From NCBI GenBank assembly GCA_025529335.1, contig JAMYHX010000062.1:1-64000 (forward strand): a DNA stretch of 64,000 nt, read 5' to 3'. This stretch comes from Rhizopus sp. PT2906 (taxonomy: Eukaryota > Mucoromycota > Mucoromycetes > Mucorales > Rhizopodaceae). Made by a program: the position numbers and the translations under genes. The notes beneath the pieces are model-generated. The model saw only the letters and a program-made list of their open reading frames with translations, did no database searches and had not been told where the DNA came from. Of the stretch, positions 50,888 through 62,705 are shown one piece after another; position 1 is the first letter of the stretch, and each line of letters starts with the position of its first letter.

Positions 50888-53681
50888 TTAGGTTATAACG
50901 CAATCCTCTGATTGTTTTCTGTTGCTCTTCTTTTTTATGTTTGAAGTCACTTTATGCTGCTTGAATGATTCTGCCTTGTTCATTCGCTGCAGTGATAAAG
51001 CATGAGAGAGTAAAGCTTGATTCGCGATCAATGCATTCTGCTCCTGTGGTGTCAAACCTAGAGTCAAGACATATTGTCGAATACTTTCTGCATCTTCTGG
51101 CTTTAATTGATGAAAGAGTGCGTTATTCATCATACAGGCCTTGGAATCAAGCGACGATGGACGACGTCTGTTGTATATTTTTGCAGAAGACTAGAAATAT
51201 GTATAAGGTATATTGTTTTCACATTTTTTTTTTCTACACTTACATCGTAGGATGGTTGTTGATCGTTCACCTTGGGAGGACACAAAAAGGCAGCCTTCTT
51301 GCACTCTTCATGACATATCAGTGAACATACTGTTATAATATGAGATATAGGAGTCAATACAAATGTATCCATTTACCTTCACAAAACAAAGATTGACCTT
51401 TCAATAAATCACCACACACTTTACATTCAACCTCTGCAACTGGAATTAGTTATATATATATATGGATCTATGTTGATATTTACCAAAGGATGTGTGAATA
51501 AAATGATGATTACTACTATGATCGTGGTTGAAATCTAGTAAAGAAGTCTTCAAGTGATCCACAGCTGCTGTTTCGTCGTACAAAGTAACCTGACTTTCAC
51601 TACTCGTAAAGCTAGACAATCTCCTGTGCTCATCGCCCAGTGGTGATGCATATGACTGTAGGTAATTGGACAGTTCATGAGCATATGTCTCTGATTTTTT
51701 CATGCGCTGTAAGCTTTTGACGATCCATTTGTGTTGCTTCAATTGGCTGGCTGACGGACGTGCCTGAGGATCCTTTTGAAAACAGGCAAATAAGAAGTCG
51801 CGCATATCTTTGGAGATATTATCGGGCAAAGGCGGGTATTTATCCTCAACGATGCGAAACATGGCAGACATGGAGATCAGGTCGGCATAAGGCGGTTTAC
51901 CCGTGACAAGTTCGATCAGGGTGCAGCCAAGTGACCAAATATCTGATTTTGTAGATGCTCCTTTTAGTTCAATGACCTCTGGTGCCACTATAAAAAAAGG
52001 TAAGCCTTTCTTTTTTTTTTTTTTTTTTTTTTTTTGAAAGACTTACTCCAGTTGGGTGTTCCCGAAACGCTTCCAGCATCTGCACTTTTCATCTTCAAGT
52101 TGAGCGATACACCAAAATCGGTTAGTTTGACATCACCTGTCTTGGTCGTGAGGATGTTGGCCGCCTTGAGATCACAATGAACGACTTGGTTAGCGTGAAG
52201 ATATTCAAGACCGTTCAAAATCTTGATACAAAATGAAGCTACAAGTTTTTCTGGAAATGCGCCAAACGCTTTCAATGTGGAATTGAGGGAGCCATTTTCA
52301 GCGTATCTATAGAGATCATTAGAGAGAAATAAACACTAGTAGAGCACACTTACTCTAGTATGATATTGACGCTATTCTTGTTTTGAATAAATCCAAGGTA
52401 TCGAATGACGTTGGTGTGGGATAGTGTTTTAAGTAGGGATACTTCTTTCTATATGTATACATGTTAAACCTTTGTATGTCTCATATACGCAAACATACCA
52501 TGATTTCTTCGTCTAATTCACCATCTTCCAAAATCAATTTCTTGACTGCTACAATCTCGCCCGTACCTAGGTCAAGCGCTCTAATGTCTAGATGAGCACA
52601 CATGCATATTTGTTTTTTGGGCAAGTTATACCTGTACACACATCCAAATTGGCCCTTACCAATACAATTGCCCAGTTGCTATCATCAAGAAATGTTATAA
52701 GTATATACACATATATGGCTACTACTATTACATAATGCGTATTCACTCCATCCTTGTTATAAATCAACACTTTTTCTTCATTATCATCCTCTGCATTTTT
52801 CAGTAATTCGACAGCCGAATCATTTCTTTTTCGAAGCGCCTTGTGTCTATTTGGAAATGTATTATTCTCTGGTGTTGAATATCGTCTATTCGACGCCTTT
52901 GACACATCTTGCTGCTCAAAGTGAGCTGTGTGTCTTCTGCTGGGACAATAGATATCAGCTGCAGATAAGCGAAGGGGTGATTTAGGCGGTCGATTGAACG
53001 AAGCATCTTTCTTTCTCTGCTTTTTGTTGTTATTCGTCACATTTTTTCTTTGTCTCGATAGGATTTGTTGTGGTGTTAGTTTTGAAATGATAAGTATTGT
53101 ATGAATGACCTTTATAAAATTAGGAGAGAATAGGGGAAAGAGGAGGAGTTCTACTTACTGCTTCCATATTTCTTGCTTCGAATAAATCCAATGTATCGAA
53201 AAGATCAGACTTGTCTAAACCCAACTATAAGGTTTTAATTAACATACTTTTATATATTCTCCTCTTTTATAAACGTACCTGGCGAGCTCCTTGTAAGAAC
53301 CGTGTTATGTTATCCATCTATGAGAGAGAAACATGTTACTAAAAAAAGCAGGTTGAACTTTATTTTTGCTTGCCTTGATAAATGATAAATCCTTATGTCC
53401 AATCTGTTTTACTGTTCCAGGCTTCAGTTTGTTTAACAGACTATCTATCATTTAGTATCATGTCTCCCCTTTTCCCCCTTTCTTCTTCTTCTCCTCTTCT
53501 ACTACAGCCACAAAACTTACTTGCATAATAAAACGCCATCTCTCAGTTCTTGGTCAAGTCGTTCTGTAATTTGTATATCCAACATTGAATTCAAATAATC
53601 AATTGCCTCTTTCTCGTCTTGTTGATATTTTAATAATGTATCAGCACCTGTGCTTTTAGATCGTGATATATATGAAGACAT
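50888..53681 (-). CDS. CH domain - SepH/Cdc7-like kinase - C1-like zinc finger protein
   Basis: Multidomain protein of about 12 exons. Residues about 20-125 form a calponin-homology domain of transgelin type: KEAIDYLNSMLDIQITERLD, LRDGVLLCNLLNKLKPGTVK, FIKMDNITRFLQGARQLGLD and FEARNMEAVIHTILIISK. The exon with the last CH helix runs on into the linker and to the kinase (QLGNCIGKGQFGCVYR, IVAVKKLILEDGE, SLLKTLSHTNVIRYLGF, DFG, PNWMAPEVIE, SDIWSLGCTLIELVTGKPPY). The kinase is closest in wording to SepH/Cdc7/Cdc15 septation-initiation kinases. The catalytic loop is VVHCDLKAANIL, Cys replacing Arg of HRD. C-terminal CKVCGDLLKGQSLFCE and CHEECKKAAFLC form a C1-like finger. The frame is continuous at all junctions checked. 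Confidence 0.85.
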
Positions 53682-54633
53682 TTCGTTCAAAAATATAAAG
53701 AATATTAGCTTATGTTTTAATACAAATTGAAAAGAAAAAAGAAAAAGAAAATAGTCAAGACGATCAATGCTTTGAGAGAAAGAGAACGAAAAAGAGAGAA
53801 AAAAAAAAAGGGTGCAAAAAAAGGGGGCAAGCTGACAAGAAAGAAAGAAAAAAACCAAAGTAATTCAATGTGAATACTTGCCTTAAACTACAATTGATTG
53901 TCTTGCTCCTTAAGCTGTCAAGTTCGACGATAACCCTTTTTCGTATCATTTATGTTTTACAAAACAGTGAAAGATGAAGTGTAGTTTATGCACACATTTG
54001 TACAACTTTGCTGCTAAACGAAAATCTTTTGCAAGTTCTGAACTTTATTCAAGAGGAGAGAGAGAAAGGCTTTTGTGAAAAAAGAAAACACTGACCATAC
54101 GATTTCATTATTTGGTTATGATGATGAGTCTCTATATTTAAATGGAATCATAAAGCTTTGGCCGCTCCTATGTGATAGTAACAGATGAAGACTGTAATCA
54201 TTGACTTCTTGAGTGTCCAAAAAAAAAAGCACATGTGTAACCTGTTGTTCTCGTGGAAATTACACTCATAGCTTTCTATTTGAATGAGCTTACTTGATAT
54301 GCACGTGACCTCGTATGAAGCCCTCCATTCTTGTATGTGGATAAAAAAGACCCACGCAACTTGAAAAATTCTATATTGTCTAATCAAAGTGTATACAAGA
54401 ATCATGGCAAGATCGCTAATTATGCTTGAAAAGCACTCTTACATGTGCTATGGGACATTTGGATAGACTGTTATAATGTTGATTTTGTGCTCTTATGAGC
54501 TTTGATTACCACGCATTCCAAAGACCTTGCCAAACCTTATTGACCGAATATGACTGAGAATCTTGAGGATATATATATATATATCGCAGTGGAGAAAAGA
54601 AAACTTGCGAAAAGGACTCTCAATAAATAGTAG

Positions 54634-54669
<36 letters not shown>

Positions 54670-56471
54670 GCCCTAAAGGAGAGGAGGGAAGGGGAGAACA
54701 ATAAGTCATAACATTTATGGCAACGTACAAGCATTTGGCGTGTGTATGTGGCGTTGTAGCAAAAACAGGTTTGATAGCTTTAGTGAAAAAAGTTAAAACT
54801 TTTGACGAGACTAATCAATCTTTATCTGATCAACTTGATGACATATACATATACACAAATACAATTGTGAAATGGGACATTGACCAACAATCACAGGAAT
54901 ATAATGACAAAAAAAAAAACTTATCTCTACTACACAGTAAGTGAATATAGACTTGGCTCTTTTTTAAACTTTCAATCGTAGTAACACATTGCTATATCCC
55001 AAAAACGCCACATAATTACCCTGCATAAGGTAAAATGAAAGATCATCTCAAACAATAGTGTTGTACCCTCTCTCTCTATTTGAACCCGGGAGATCATGGT
55101 CAACATGGATTTAGCATTTGACACCAAAACGACCTCTAAAAATAGTTAGAGTCTTTGATGAGTGGCAAAGATTTCAACATGGATCTCAAATAAACGCCTT
55201 GTATACGTCAAACTGGTTTTGTTGATAAACTTATCAACAATCCGATAAAAAGAAAAGAAGAAAAAAGTATACATGGTTTTATCATATCCTTCCTTCGAAT
55301 TGGGAGTCAAGTCTGATGCCAAAGGAAGCTGACATTATAAAGACAATAAGAATAGCCAATTGGGGAATAAAGAGCATCCGTAAACTGGTTTTTAAAAGCT
55401 CTCCCTTTCAAATAAATTAAATGAACCAGAAAATTAAGGACGAATTCTGCTCACAGCACTTTGTGTCAATCCCATAGATCTGACATGAAATCCGTTTGTT
55501 CTTTTTTCTTCGACTCTCCTTTTGAACCATTATATGACGTCATATGAAGAAATGGGGATAAAGTTATCACGATTGACTTTAATTAGATAGCATTTCTGAT
55601 ACATGGACCAAAAGTGCCAACGAAATGGCATCTAGCTGTCAATCTATATTCAGCAAGTAGATGCATCTTTAAAAAATACGGCATTCTATTGGGAAGGGGA
55701 GAGAGGTAGAGTAGGTTGGTGGAAAAAACGTGTAAAGATATGCACCTCGATCGGCAAGATCTCCTCATTTATATTAGTATCTACACGCATGCATAAAGTG
55801 TGTCAACAAGGTGTGTTCCTATGACAACGAGGATATTAAAGTTTATTAGTACATTACATAGATTGATTTGCATATCAGATTTTTTAATTTGTCCACTTGA
55901 TATTTTCTTGCCATCTCTTTGCTTTGAAAAGCGCGCGCGCTTTATACAGAAAAGAGTATATAGTTTGATCGACACTGATTGCCACAATGTACGAGACTCC
56001 TTTCAAGTATTACTGGGAGATTTATGTTCCCTCTGTTTTCCCCTTCATACATACATACTCTTTATTCATTCTTTCTTGAATCTCCTTGTTCTGTTAGTCA
56101 TTGCTGTCTACCAATGAATTAAGGCTACACGAGATAATATGCATACATCTGTACACTCTCAAACTTTTTGTACTATAAAACTCCTGTAATCAACTTAATC
56201 CCCCTTCATATAAGCATACGCGCTACTTCAATATGATCTTTTGTATCCATCTGTCCGTCCTTTCTCCCCTTATTCTCCCCTTGCTTTTGTTATTATCTTT
56301 TTATAGGACCCCCTTTTCCCCTTTTCTATTTTTGCAATCAGTTTCCTTTAGAGAAATATTTCATATAAAAGCCCCATCTTTCTTGATCTTTTCTTTCTAT
56401 AATAAGTCTTTTTTAAAAAAACCATTGTTATATTATTTTTTTTCCCTTGTTTTTATTATTCTGTAACATTT
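53682..56471. other. Gene-poor region of 2.8 kb upstream of the homeobox gene
   Basis: No gene supported. It has two (TA)n tracts (54572-54584 and 54635-54668), a perfect 10-bp palindrome with a 2-nt spacer (55219-55240), a 16-bp alternating-GC palindrome aaagcgcgcgcgcttt (55928-55943) and a long pyrimidine-rich leader (56230-56470). It presumably carries the regulatory sequence of the homeobox gene. Confidence 0.45.
54635..54668. repeat. (TA)n microsatellite
   Basis: About 16 uninterrupted TA units in the spacer between the kinase and homeobox genes. A shorter (TA) run lies at 54572-54584. Confidence 0.9.
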
Positions 56472-57182
56472 ATGTCAACCATGAACAACAGTGTATGCCA
56501 AGAAAGTTCTTTCTATGTATTACCAACAATTGACAAAGGTTCCAACTTTGCCTGCAAAGTAAGAGAACAGCAGCAGTCAAAACAACAACAAGAAAATCAA
56601 TTCAAGACATCTTTTTACAATCCATTCGAGATAAAGCGCCGTAAGAGAACGACTCGCAGTCAATTCAAAGTGCTCGAAAAGACATTCTTGGATAATCCCA
56701 AACCAAACGCTTCCATGCGTAAATTACTCGCACAACAACTCGATATGACGCCTAGAGGAGTCCAGGTCTGGTTTCAAAACCGAAGAGCCAAAGAAAAGAC
56801 AGTCAAGGGTACAAGAGAGCCATCTGTTGAAGCAGTATGTTATGATGATCATTACTCTTCTTGCCCTATGATACGCACCATGTCTTATCCTCCCTTTGAT
56901 GGATCAACAGCAGATGAAGAAGAGTTGCTTTTGACACCTGTTACACCCATTGTTGACATGACCCATACTCAACAACCAGTTTTTGACAGTACTTTGTACA
57001 ACAGTAACTATCAGTGGGATTTATCAGAAAAGATCCCTCAGCACGTTTCATACTTTACCCAACAGATGTATCCAAGTGTGATGTTTAGATATACCGCTCC
57101 TCGTCTTTTTGACCCTATCTTTGATCAACAAATGACCTTCATGAACCCATATGACTCTTTAGGACGTCGAAACACATTGTAA
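56472..57182 (+). CDS. Homeodomain transcription factor
   Basis: Single exon of 236 residues. The homeodomain covers about residues 55-113: KRRKRTTRSQFKVLEKTFLD opens it, then NPKPNASMRKLLAQQLDMTP, and recognition helix 3 is RGVQVWFQNRRAKEK. The invariant W, F, N and R are present and there is no TALE insertion, so this is a typical 60-residue domain. The flanks are disordered with Gln and TP sites (LLLTPVTPIVDM). It is preceded by a long pyrimidine-rich leader and a 2.8 kb gene-free region, as is common for developmental regulators. Target unknown. Confidence 0.93.
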   Translation: MSTMNNSVCQESSFYVLPTIDKGSNFACKVREQQQSKQQQENQFKTSFYNPFEIKRRKRTTRSQFKVLEKTFLDNPKPNASMRKLLAQQLDMTPRGVQVWFQNRRAKEKTVKGTREPSVEAVCYDDHYSSCPMIRTMSYPPFDGSTADEEELLLTPVTPIVDMTHTQQPVFDSTLYNSNYQWDLSEKIPQHVSYFTQQMYPSVMFRYTAPRLFDPIFDQQMTFMNPYDSLGRRNTL

Positions 57183-57479
57183 ATACTTTCATTACTTTCA
57201 TTTATCTTTCTCCCTTTATGACTTTATATATATATATGCTTTTCTTTGTTGTATATGTTCTTTTTTTATATATATGTTGAACAACAATGTATGCGTATGG
57301 ATCGGCCGGTTCTGTTTCTACCTTAAAGTATGATATCTTTTTTTTAATTTATTTTTCTCTATTTCTCCTTTATCTTCATACTATTTCTTGTCTCCCCTTT
57401 TTTCATAAACTTTTATATTCTGTCCCCCCCTCCCCCTTTTTTAATATTACTGTCCAATAAAATAAAAATAATAACTTGT

Positions 57480-59111
57480 CTAAAAGAACAAATCTGGTGG
57501 AATGAATGGCTGCCAATAAGACTGTGATTTTACAGTTCGAGACTTGTCTTTGGAAGTAGGTAATAAAGTTGGCTTATGCTTCTCTCGTGTTTTAGCCTTT
57601 TTCGTCTCCACTGATCTTTCTTTACTAATACGTTTCGATCGAAATGGCTTTACTTGAATATTCACTGACTCATGTTCTTTCAGTACTGCTTGTTCTTCAG
57701 CTGTCAATTCCTTTTGATATTCGCCATAGGTTACATTTCCTATCCTTAATTCATTACATTTTATATATATATTGTATATGTTTATATCTTTATACCAGGA
57801 AGAGGCAACACCTGGATGCCTTTCTTCTTGATCTCTTCAAAATGAGGCATGTCTTCGGGCCCAACAAGATTAATAGCTATACCTGATGTTCCTATTTTTT
57901 TTTTGGGATCAATATGCAATACAACTCCTTAATGGTCCTTACCATATCTGCCTGTGCGACCTACTCGATGTAGATAAGTCTCTACTTCCCACGGAAGATC
58001 GAGGTTGATAACCAAATTGACTCGATCAATATCAATCCCTCGAGCGATCTGTATAAAATAAAGTTTAAGCAAGGGGGGAGCTTATGAACTCGATCAAAAC
58101 TTACCAAATCACTGCATACCAGTACACGAAGTTTAAACTGCCTCATCTTGTCCATAACGGCTAATCGTTCATGCTGTGATAAGCCAGAACTGATATGTGC
58201 AGATTTCCAACCCATCTCACTTAGCCATTCAGCCAATTCAATGGATCTTGGCATGCTGTTGACAAAGATCATGCATTGATAAAATGGTGTTTTTCTCAGT
58301 AACTCTGCCACTGTTTCGAACTTGGACCGATAAATCGATAGTTTCGAGGTTGGCTCACTTGACTGAATATCAACATAATATTGTCGTACCTCTATATCAT
58401 ATGATCAGAAAAAAAAACCCCCCCCTTTTTTTTGGCCTTACCATCCAGTGTAGGCACACCCTCCGTAAGTCGGATCTGTTGAGGTGAATTCATAAACGCA
58501 TTCAAATCATTTAATAGTTGATCTGTAAACGTCGCAGAAAAGGCAATATGCTGTATTGACTTGGGTAAGTGCGAAAAGATTTTTTCTGTTTGTGGTGTAA
58601 ACTCCTTGGTGAGCAACTTGTCTGCTTCGTCCAACACCCACAGTTTCAAATGAGATAGATCTATCTTTTTATCCTGTAACAGGGCTAGAAGTCGACCCGG
58701 AGTGCCTACGATGATATGACAATGATTGACCTTTTTGATATCTGCTTCCACAGATAGACCACCGATGAATGCCTCGACTTGTAAAGGAATGAACTGCCCC
58801 AGAGCTCGAATGACGTCTCTAATCTGTACAGATATTTCTCGAGTTGGCGCTACGATTAGTACCTGTGGTTGACGAACAGAGAGATTGACACATTCTATGG
58901 CAAGAACACCAAACACAACCGTCTTTCCAGTCCCCGATTTTGCCTGTGCGATTAGATCGATGCCTAGTCGACCGAGAGGTATTGCCTTTAGCTGAATGGG
59001 CGAAGGTTTCTCATAGCCTGATTGTTGTAAGCCTTGGAGTAGTTGCTTGTTTTGTAATAGAGTACTAAAATCAACATGTTCTTCAATCTCTACATCTTTG
59101 GATCGTTTCAT
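57480..59111 (-). CDS. DEAD-box RNA helicase, DDX20/Gemin3-like
   Basis: ATP-dependent RNA helicase. Start MKRSKDVEIEEHVDFSTLL at 59111 (an upstream in-frame ATG at 59141 reads through a T-rich leader). Motifs in order: Q motif GYEKPSPIQLKAIP, I AQAKSGTGKT, Ia APTREI, GG, Ib TPGRLL, II VLDEADKLL, III SAT, IV MIFVNS, V ARGIDIDRV, VI HRVGRTGRYG. The core is followed by a short basic tail ending QSYWQPFIPPDLFF. The GxDLIAQAKSGTGKT wording and the SGLSQHERL segment fit the DDX20/Gemin3 group, an SMN-complex partner. The long C-terminus of animal Gemin3 is missing. Five introns. Confidence 0.88.
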
Positions 59112-59165
59112 TTTATACATCAAAAAAAAAGAAAAAGGCATTTTTTTTTTTTGCTTTTTCTTTTA

Positions 59166-59948
59166 ATGCTTGACTGGACTGAGTTATTTGGACAAGAAGA
59201 ACATGATGATGATGTAGTGACAATACCAGACATTCCGGGATTAAAGTTAATTCGACAAGCACTTGATCATGAACAACAAATGACACTTGTTCATGAAATA
59301 ATCAATGCTGGGTATTTTGCAGGTGCTGATCATATCAATCAAGCCATGTGTTTTGGAACACTTCCTTCTCATATTGGTTGGATAGCATCCTTTGTCAAGG
59401 AAAGGTATCCAAGACTATTTCCTCAACATATCATTCAACGAGAACCCTTGTTTGATCAGGCTATTCTAAACTTGTATCAAAAGGGTAAAAAAAAAAAAAA
59501 TCTATATGAAGCGTCGTATAAACTAGTTCAACAGGTGAAGGTATTGTTAGCCACGTTGACTTATTGAGGTGAGGCAGTCTTTTCTATTGCTTGTTGACTC
59601 ATACAAGCCCCTTTTTTAAACAGGTTTGATGATGGTATATTGATCATTTCCTTATTATCGTCCTGTGTGATGACCATGACACCTGCTATTGAAGAAAGTA
59701 CGTCTTATCGACAAAGACAAGATGACAATAGATTGAAATATGATGTACTTTTACGTCCTGGGGACATATTAGCATTATCAGAGGACGCAAGATATAAATG
59801 GGAGCATGGAATACATGAGAGGTTATTTGATCATATTGATGGTGAAGTGATAGAAAGAGGCACGCGCATAAGTGTTACCCTGAGAAAGCTAAAGGCCGAA
59901 AGCCATTCATTAATGGATCAGACTACTGTCATGTCCAGCAGTAGATAG
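59166..59948 (+). CDS. AlkB-family 2-oxoglutarate/Fe(II) dioxygenase
   Basis: Exons 59166-59484, 59535-59568 and 59624-59948 give 225 residues. The AlkB fold is shown by PDIPGLKLIRQALDHEQQMT, MCFGTLPSHIGWI and the iron ligands H-x-D in GEGIVSHVDLLRFDDG. The distal His lies in ALSEDARYKWEHGI and the 2OG-binding Arg in GTRISVTLRKL. All are in order, so it should be active. The wording is closest to ALKBH6/7/8-like eukaryotic members rather than DNA-repair ALKBH2/3; substrate unknown. The start codon is only 54 bp from that of the divergent DEAD-box helicase, so they share one promoter. Confidence 0.85.
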
Positions 59949-60641
59949 AATATTAAAAGGGTAAGGGGCACCTGCAAAATCTAAAAAAAAAAAAAAAAAA
60001 AAAGGTAATGCTCTCCCAAACTGCAAAGCATTTAAACACCACAATAAAGCACTCTTTTGCTGGGCAGCTATTGTTAATGGATTAGAGTATAAAAATGTAC
60101 TTGTTTTGTGACACAAGACGTAATACTATGAGTGAATAGTACGATTCTACTGATTTGGTAGAAAATGTTGTCAAGAGAGACTATTTAGATGTTATACGGC
60201 CAAAGGCTCTAGTTGCAATGTAAAGCCAATTTGATTACTTTTTAAAAGCAAAATAGACAACGTATTCGACGAATTACTATAAACTATGATTGCTGATATA
60301 TAGGACCCATAGAGTAGAAGGGGCATAAACAAAGCTCATTTTATAAACTATGGATACTTTGAGTTGTAGCATTCACGTATAAATCAAATTATATAATGCA
60401 CTTTTCACTTAACAGCCTTCAGATTGCTTTCAAAAGAGCATTACCTTTTTTGGATTCTGTAATGCCCCCTTTTGCAATGTCCCTAGTATTACTTTATTAA
60501 AATACATCACGACATTTCGGGAAATTTTTCCAACTGTTCCTGATTAATAATCTGTCTGTAAAAATGCCATTACTAATCAAAGTCTATTTCAATATATATA
60601 TACGAGCAAGAAGTGATCCAATGATGATATTTATCAAATCA
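59949..60641. other. Intergenic region
   Basis: About 690 bp between two plus-strand genes. It has a poly-A of about 21 (59983-60003) and AT-rich sequence, with no convincing frame or RNA. The last part should be the promoter of the Old Yellow Enzyme gene. Confidence 0.4.
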
Positions 60642-61754
60642 ATGACTATTCAAGGCCTCTTTACACCCATTAAAATCGGAAACCATCAATTAAACCATCG
60701 TGTCGTGATGGCCCCATGTGTTCGTTTTAGAAACACGCTTGAAGGCGTACCTACTGATCTTGTTGCCGAATACTATGGACAACGGGCTTCCAACGGTGGT
60801 CTCTTAATCAGTGAAGCCACAGGCATTGATCGCTTGGCTGGCTTATATGTTCGCTCATCTGGCATCTTTACCAAGGAGCAAATTGAAGGATGGAAGAAGG
60901 TAACAAACGCGGTTCATCAGAAGGGCGGTATCTTCTTTATGCAACTCTGGCATGGCGGACGTGCAGGCACCAAGACACTGAATCCTAACGGCGAGCAAGT
61001 CGTCTCTGCATCAGACGTTCCGGTCGCTGGGTTAAACTTTTTTGGTGGCAATATCGAGCATGAAGTACCTCGTCCACTCACCTTGACTGAGATCAAAGAA
61101 TGGATTCAAACGTACCGACAAGCGGCTCTGAATGCGATTGAAGCTGGTTTTGATGGTGTTGAGATTCACGCTGCTAATGGCTATCTGATCGATCAATTCA
61201 TCAATTCAAACTGTAACAAGCGTACGGACGAGTACGGTGGCAGTATCGCAAACCGTGCTCGATTTGCCCTTGAGATTGTGGATGCTATCACAGAAGCCAT
61301 TGGTGAAGAACGTACAGCGATTCGATTCTCTCCTGGTGGGGCTTATAATGATATGTTTGATGAATCTGTGGTGGAAACGTGGAGTTATATCACATCTCAA
61401 CTCCAAAAACACCATCCACGCCTTGCTTATCTTCACTTTATCGAGCCTCGTTCTAGCTTTACCTCCGATCAAAACGGGTTCACAGAAGACACCTTGGCTC
61501 CTTTCCGTCAGATCTGGAAAGGTCCCTTCATCGCTGCTAGTGGGTTCTCTACATCTCTTGAAAAGGCTCATGAATATGCTAAAACGCATGGTACACTCGT
61601 GGCCTTTGGTCGTGCGTTTATAGCTAATCCAGATCTGCCTGAGCGTCTTTTGCATGGTTGGCCATTGAACAAGTACGATAGACCTACTTTTTATACCAAC
61701 ACGGCTGAAGGATACATTGATTATCCATTCTACAAGGCTATTGAAAATATTTAA
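60642..61754 (+). CDS. Old Yellow Enzyme family NAD(P)H:flavin oxidoreductase
   Basis: FMN ene-reductase of 370 residues from ATG 60642 (MTIQGLFTPIKIGNHQLNHR). The open frame reaches back to 60564, but the extra residues do not fit the family start. TIM-barrel motifs: MAPCVRFRNT, FFMQLWHGGRAG, and the catalytic FDGVEIHAANGYLIDQF with the H-x-x-N pair that binds the enone and the Tyr proton donor two residues later. FMN phosphate contacts are at FIAASGFS and LVAFGRAFIANPDLPERL. Soluble and single exon. It reduces alpha,beta-unsaturated carbonyls; the natural substrate is unknown. Confidence 0.94.
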   Translation: MTIQGLFTPIKIGNHQLNHRVVMAPCVRFRNTLEGVPTDLVAEYYGQRASNGGLLISEATGIDRLAGLYVRSSGIFTKEQIEGWKKVTNAVHQKGGIFFMQLWHGGRAGTKTLNPNGEQVVSASDVPVAGLNFFGGNIEHEVPRPLTLTEIKEWIQTYRQAALNAIEAGFDGVEIHAANGYLIDQFINSNCNKRTDEYGGSIANRARFALEIVDAITEAIGEERTAIRFSPGGAYNDMFDESVVETWSYITSQLQKHHPRLAYLHFIEPRSSFTSDQNGFTEDTLAPFRQIWKGPFIAASGFSTSLEKAHEYAKTHGTLVAFGRAFIANPDLPERLLHGWPLNKYDRPTFYTNTAEGYIDYPFYKAIENI

Positions 61755-62029
61755 GTCTGTGTTTCTTTTGTTGTACAACGTAAAAATAAAATCTCCCTTG
61801 TTTTTTTCTTTCTTTCTCTTTTTCTTTTAGTTTTCTTTCATATGCTTCGCTTAGCAAGCATAGCTCGATCGTTTGTACTCTTCTTAAAAGGGCAACTATT
61901 CGGAGTCTTAATAACGCATCTACTTTTTTAAAATGTAGACGAGCACGCCATATCACACCAAACGTTTTTGTTTCATGTCTGGTAAAATAACACTTTTTCC
62001 CTTGATTGCAAAAACATAAACTCACACTT

Positions 62030-62705
62030 ATGTCAGACTTTTCTAAAGAAAGAGCTGTGGCTATTCAGGCCGTCCTTACTGCTTCCAAAGTTTGTCAGTC
62101 CGTCTTTCAGCACTTGGTTGCCAACGAGACGTTGACAAAGAACGACAAGTCTCCCGTCACTGGTATACACACATACAACTCTTGATATATTGCTGACCTT
62201 GTTCTAGTGGCTGATTTTTCTGCTCAGGCCATCATAAACACTTTTCTTTACAAACATTTTCCAAACGATCCTATCGTGGGTGAAGAGGATTCAAAGGATT
62301 TACAAGGCGAGAGTGGTAAGGCATTAAGAGATAAGGTGGTATCCCTTACAAATGGCGTATTAAGCCAAGACGAGACACTTTCCGAGCAGCAGGTAAGTTT
62401 TTTTATATATAGAATAAGCCCGTCATTGATAATCTAGTAGATCTTGGACGCTATTGATCGGGGTAATTATGCAGGCGGTTCTCGTGGCCGCCACTGGGCT
62501 TTAGACCCCATTGATGGAACCAAAGGGTTCTTGCGTGGCGGGCAGTATGCTGTATGCTTAGCATTGATTGTGGATGGTGTTGTGCAAGTAGGTGTCATTG
62601 GATGTCCTAATTTACCTGTAAACCATCATGAGCCTCAAGGAGAAAAGGGTGCCTTATTTATCGCAGTGCGTGGTCAAGGTGCATTCCAGGTATAAACAAA
62701 GCAGG

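Noticed and set aside
50352..50903. Minus-strand 183-residue frame over the SAP-protein gene
   Set aside because: Phe/Leu/Ser-rich antisense of Lys-rich coding sequence.
54717..54944. Plus-strand frame of 75 residues (MATYKHLACVCGVVAKTG...)
   Set aside because: Ends in a poly-A-derived Lys run, has no neighbours or splice support, and lies in a repeat-rich gap; too weak to list as a gene.
55070..55100. T-loop-like string gggttcaaat on the minus strand, possible tRNA
   Set aside because: The flanking bases cannot form a T-stem, and no acceptor or anticodon arm can be built around it.
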